This document shows positions 6,878 through 7,925 of a stretch of DNA of 7,925 bases, one piece after another. The position numbers and the translations under genes are program-made. The DNA comes from Coriobacteriaceae bacterium (lineage in GTDB: Bacteria > Actinomycetota > Coriobacteriia > Coriobacteriales > Eggerthellaceae), in NCBI GenBank assembly GCA_004555335.1, contig SFII01000131.1, forward strand, positions 1-7,925, in the 5' to 3' direction. Under the pieces are notes generated by a model. It did not search any database and was not told the origin of the DNA. It was given only the letters and a program-made list of their open reading frames with translations. Positions within the stretch are counted from its first letter, which is position 1. Every line of letters starts with the position of its first letter.

Positions 6878-6990
6878 GTGTCCAAGTCCGATGTTATTGA
6901 AGTTGAAGGCGTTGTCACAGAATCTTATCCCAACGCCATGTTCGAGGTGATCTGACCCGCGGTCGGATCACCTGGCGCAGCAAGAACTGA
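6878..6990 (+). pseudogene. infA: Translation initiation factor IF-1, central part deleted and frameshifted
   Basis: IF-1 is a 72-residue single OB-fold protein that binds the ribosomal A site during initiation. A GTG start at 6878 with GGAGG at 6863-6867 opens the standard N-terminus, SKSDVIEVEG...NAMFEV (24 residues), but the frame then stops at TGA 6953-6955. From 6949, in another frame, comes the standard C-terminus DLTRGRITWRSKN with its stop at 6988-6990. The central ~36 residues (the ELENGHK...SPY part of the family, including most of the barrel) are absent, implying a deletion of about 109 nt at 6948/6949. Neither fragment can be a working IF-1. The junction forms the 5' arm of a strong hairpin. 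Either the assembly is wrong here or a functional copy lies elsewhere. Confidence 0.9.
6945..6973 (+). repeat. 13-bp inverted repeat spanning the infA deletion junction
   Basis: AGGTGATCTGACC (6945-6957) pairs with GGTCGGATCACCT (6961-6973) around a CGC loop, 13 bp with a single T-G wobble. The inner nine pairs come from the natural codons for DLTRGRI; the outer four pairs exist only because the deletion brings AGGT next to GATC. There is no T-run after it, so it is not a typical terminator. Confidence 0.85.
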
Positions 6991-7018
6991 TCGATTGGAT
7001 GAAGAAGGAGGCAGCATC

Positions 7019-7132
7019 ATGAAAGTAAGACCTTCCGTAAAACCCATCTGCGAGAAGTGCAAGGTTATCAAGCGCAAGGGTCGTGTGATGATCATTTGCG
7101 AGAATCCCAAGCACAAGCAGAAGCAGGGCTGA
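7019..7132 (+). CDS. rpmJ: 50S ribosomal protein L36, zinc-binding form
   Basis: Ribosomal protein L36, the smallest 50S protein, which stabilises rRNA near the L16/peptidyl-transferase region. The 37-residue product is the normal length: MKVRPSVKPICEKCKVIKRKG, then a short strand, then ICENPKHKQKQG. The zinc ligands C11, C14, C27 and H32 are all present, so this is the cysteine-containing form. The ATG at 7019 is preceded by AAGGAGG at 7005-7011. It follows the infA remnant by 28 nt, the usual infA-rpmJ order, and is followed by the only long intergenic gap in the window. Confidence 0.97.
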   Translation: MKVRPSVKPICEKCKVIKRKGRVMIICENPKHKQKQG

Positions 7133-7321
7133 TCTGAATAGATGGGCTCAAGGCCGCGTTTTCTCGCGGGAACCACATCTCTGGGCGCACAGGATGCATC
7201 AAAAGCTGCAATCGCAGAAGAAAGATGCAAACTGTACGCTCAGATTTCTTGCGTATTGGCATAAAATCCAAAAAATAACACAAGATAACAGCGTAAATTA
7301 ACGCAAATCCGAATCTTTGGA
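7133..7321 (+). other. AT-rich non-coding segment upstream of the rpsM promoter
   Basis: No credible gene on either strand. It holds a small hairpin with no T-run (CCGCG 7154-7158 / CGCGG 7165-7169), a nested pair of short hairpins (TGCATC 7195-7200 / GATGCA 7224-7229, enclosing CTGC/GCAG at 7206-7217), and an A-rich stretch at 7260-7290. I see no convincing terminator after rpmJ, so spc transcripts may read through into rpsM. Confidence 0.6.
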
Positions 7322-7333
7322 TTGCAATTTTAC
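7291..7333 (+). repeat. Palindrome and imperfect inverted repeat over the -35 region
   Basis: GCGTAAATTAACGC (7291-7304) is a 14-bp palindrome with one mismatched pair. Overlapping it, GTAAATT (7293-7299) and GCAAATCC (7303-7310) can pair with GGATTGC (7319-7325) and AATTTTAC (7326-7333), with small bulges, around loop 7311-7318. The right arm covers the proposed -35 element. It may be an operator or a weak terminator-like hairpin; the function is not shown. Confidence 0.5.
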
Positions 7334-7351
7334 GTTGGGTTGTGGTATAAT
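7322..7351 (+). promoter_or_regulatory. Sigma-70/SigA-type promoter for the rpsM (alpha) operon
   Basis: A perfect -10 TATAAT at 7346-7351 carries an extended -10 TG at 7343-7344. A moderate -35 TTGCAA at 7322-7327 (4 of 6 match TTGACA) lies 18 bp upstream. Transcription would start near 7358-7360 and read rpsM, rpsK and genes beyond the window. The surrounding AT-rich DNA contrasts with the GC-rich genes and supports the call. Confidence 0.8.
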
Positions 7352-7357
7352 CTTTTA

Positions 7358-7522
7358 GTCTGAATAGATTTCGGAGCGGCTGATGCGCCGCGAACCTGTG
7401 CGTCAATGCTGATGGCGCGCAGGGAATCGGTGTGTTTTCCGAAGCTTTTCAAATAACCCGTTTGACGAATCGCCAAGCGTCAAACACCACAAGCGTAAGT
7501 AAGTTGGAGGTGCATTCATCCC
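7358..7522 (+). promoter_or_regulatory. Structured 5' leader of rpsM, possible ribosomal-protein autoregulatory RNA
   Basis: About 165 nt lie between the predicted transcription start and the rpsM ATG, long for this compact operon. Hairpins seen are GCGGC/GCCGC (7376-7380 / 7387-7391), CCTGTGCG/CGCGCAGG (7395-7402 / 7416-7423, one G-U), and a perfect GTTTGACG/CGTCAAAC (7460-7467 / 7478-7485). TTCGG (7370-7374) can pair with CCGAA (7439-7443), enclosing the first two hairpins as a three-way junction; TCGG (7427-7430) competes for the same bases. Such layouts are typical of ribosomal-protein leaders (S4 controls the alpha operon in E. coli), but I do not recognise a known motif. The Shine-Dalgarno GGAGG (7506-7510) is 12 nt from the ATG, the longest spacing in the window. 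Confidence 0.5.
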
Positions 7523-7865
7523 ATGGCACGAATCTCGGGTGTCGACCTTCCCAGGGAGAAACGCATTGAAATCGCCCTGACGTATATCTATCATCGCCGC
7601 CACCGGCATCAACCCCGATGTGCGCGTGAAGGATCTGACCGAGGAAGATATCGGTAAGCTGCGTGACTACATCGACCATCACCTCAAGGTTGAAGGTGAC
7701 CTTCGCCGTGAGGTTTCCATGAACATCAAGCGCCTGATGGAGATCGGCTGCTATCGTGGCCTGCGCCACCGCCGTGGTCTCCCCGTGCGCGGCCAGAATA
7801 CCAAGCAGAACGCGCGCACCCGCAAGGGCCCGAAGAAGCAGGCTGCCGGTAAGAAAAAGAAGTAA
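7523..7865 (+). pseudogene. rpsM: 30S ribosomal protein S13, internal deletion with frameshift
   Basis: S13 lies in the 30S head and contacts the 50S subunit and P-site tRNA. From ATG 7523 the frame gives the normal N-terminus (ARISGVDLPREKR, then IEIALTYIY), but next reads HRRHRHQPRC and stops at 7655-7657. The rest of S13 resumes in another frame with IIAATGINPDVRVKDLTEE and runs to the normal basic end (NARTRKGPKKQAAGKKKK, stop 7863-7865). Compared with the family, the GIGR-type turn and following residues, about nine in all, are missing; the net loss is about 29 nt near 7590. Simple ribosomal frameshifting would not restore the lost residues. As written the gene cannot make a normal S13, so the assembly is suspect or another copy exists. 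Confidence 0.9.
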
Positions 7866-7887
7866 TCATTAGGGAGGAATATCTGCT

Positions 7888-7925
7888 ATGGCAAAGCCGA
7901 AGCTGAAAAGGGTTACCCGCAAGCG
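7888..7925 (+). CDS. rpsK: 30S ribosomal protein S11 (3' part outside window)
   Basis: Only the first 12 complete codons (MAKPKLKRVTRK) are in the window, but they match the basic N-terminus of S11 (MAKPK..KRVTRKR in Gram-positives), and rpsK normally follows rpsM in the alpha operon. AGGGAGGAAT (7871-7880) provides the Shine-Dalgarno site. S11 lines the 30S platform near the mRNA exit and E site. It is probably co-transcribed with rpsM, 22 nt upstream. Confidence 0.88.
   Translation, partial: MAKPKLKRVTRK

Larger units (their letters stand above)
7133..7369 (+). repeat. 11-bp direct repeat flanking the promoter segment
   Basis: TCTGAATAGAT occurs at 7133-7143, immediately after the rpmJ stop, and again at 7359-7369, at the expected transcription start. 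The copies enclose 215 bp with the promoter. This could be a target-site duplication or a chance match; no terminal inverted repeats or transposase are present. Confidence 0.6.

Noticed and set aside
3921..6955. UGA reassigned as a sense codon, explaining early stops in rplO and infA
   Set aside because: Reading through UGA gives the wrong frame after both stops, and UGA is the normal terminator of rplX, rplE and map.
6945..6973. infA hairpin as an intrinsic terminator
   Set aside because: The 13-bp stem is followed by GGCGCAG rather than a T-run, and its 3' arm is IF-1 coding sequence.
7154..7169. Hairpin after rpmJ as an intrinsic terminator
   Set aside because: Stem of only 5 bp and no T-run after it.
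7092..7406. A 104-codon - strand frame across the rpmJ-rpsM gap
   Set aside because: It covers the promoter and the rpmJ 3' end, has no recognisable domain, and would start inside the rpsM leader.
7523..7865. Programmed ribosomal frameshifting in rpsM, rplO or infA
   Set aside because: Shifting frame would not restore the missing codons, and no slippery heptamer with a stimulator is visible at the junctions.

Overview
The window is a stretch of chromosomal housekeeping DNA: most of a bacterial spc ribosomal-protein operon running into the start of the alpha operon, all on the + strand. In order it reads rplN (5' end missing), rplX, rplE, rpsZ-type S14, rpsH, rplF, rplR, rpsE, rpmD, rplO, secY, adk, map, a KOW-domain RNA-binding protein gene, infA (broken), rpmJ, a 390-bp non-coding gap, rpsM (broken), and the first codons of rpsK.

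The organism is most likely a moderately GC-rich member of the Bacillota (Clostridia). The reasons are the four-cysteine zinc form of S14, adk-map between secY and infA, the small KOW protein between map and infA, a zinc-lid adenylate kinase, and strong GGAGG Shine-Dalgarno sites at a regular distance (about 7-11 nt) from nearly every start. I cannot place it more precisely from sequence alone.

Region 1 (1-3923) encodes large- and small-subunit ribosomal proteins packed 14-26 nt apart; up to rpmD all appear full length. Region 2 (3930-6875) encodes the protein-export channel SecY, adenylate kinase, methionine aminopeptidase and the KOW protein, with very tight spacing (6, 18, 4 and -4 nt), implying translational coupling. 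Region 3 (6878-7132) holds the infA remnant and rpmJ. Region 4 (7133-7522) is the only sizeable intergenic stretch. It is AT-rich, carries a good extended -10 promoter, and leads into a roughly 165-nt leader with several hairpins before rpsM. Region 5 is rpsM and the start of rpsK.

I see no mobile element, CRISPR array, tRNA or rRNA, and no evidence for a new biological system. The real surprise is damage to conserved genes. Three of them carry internal or terminal deletions that are not multiples of three by comparison with the protein families: rplO (about 73 nt near its end), infA (about 109 nt) and rpsM (about 29 nt). infA and rpsM are thereby frameshifted into non-functional reading frames, and L15 loses its last ~26 residues. 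The infA scar lies in a 13-bp hairpin. Three such lesions within 4 kb of an operon essential in most bacteria suggest an assembly or amplification artefact first; a decayed second copy of the operon is the main biological alternative.
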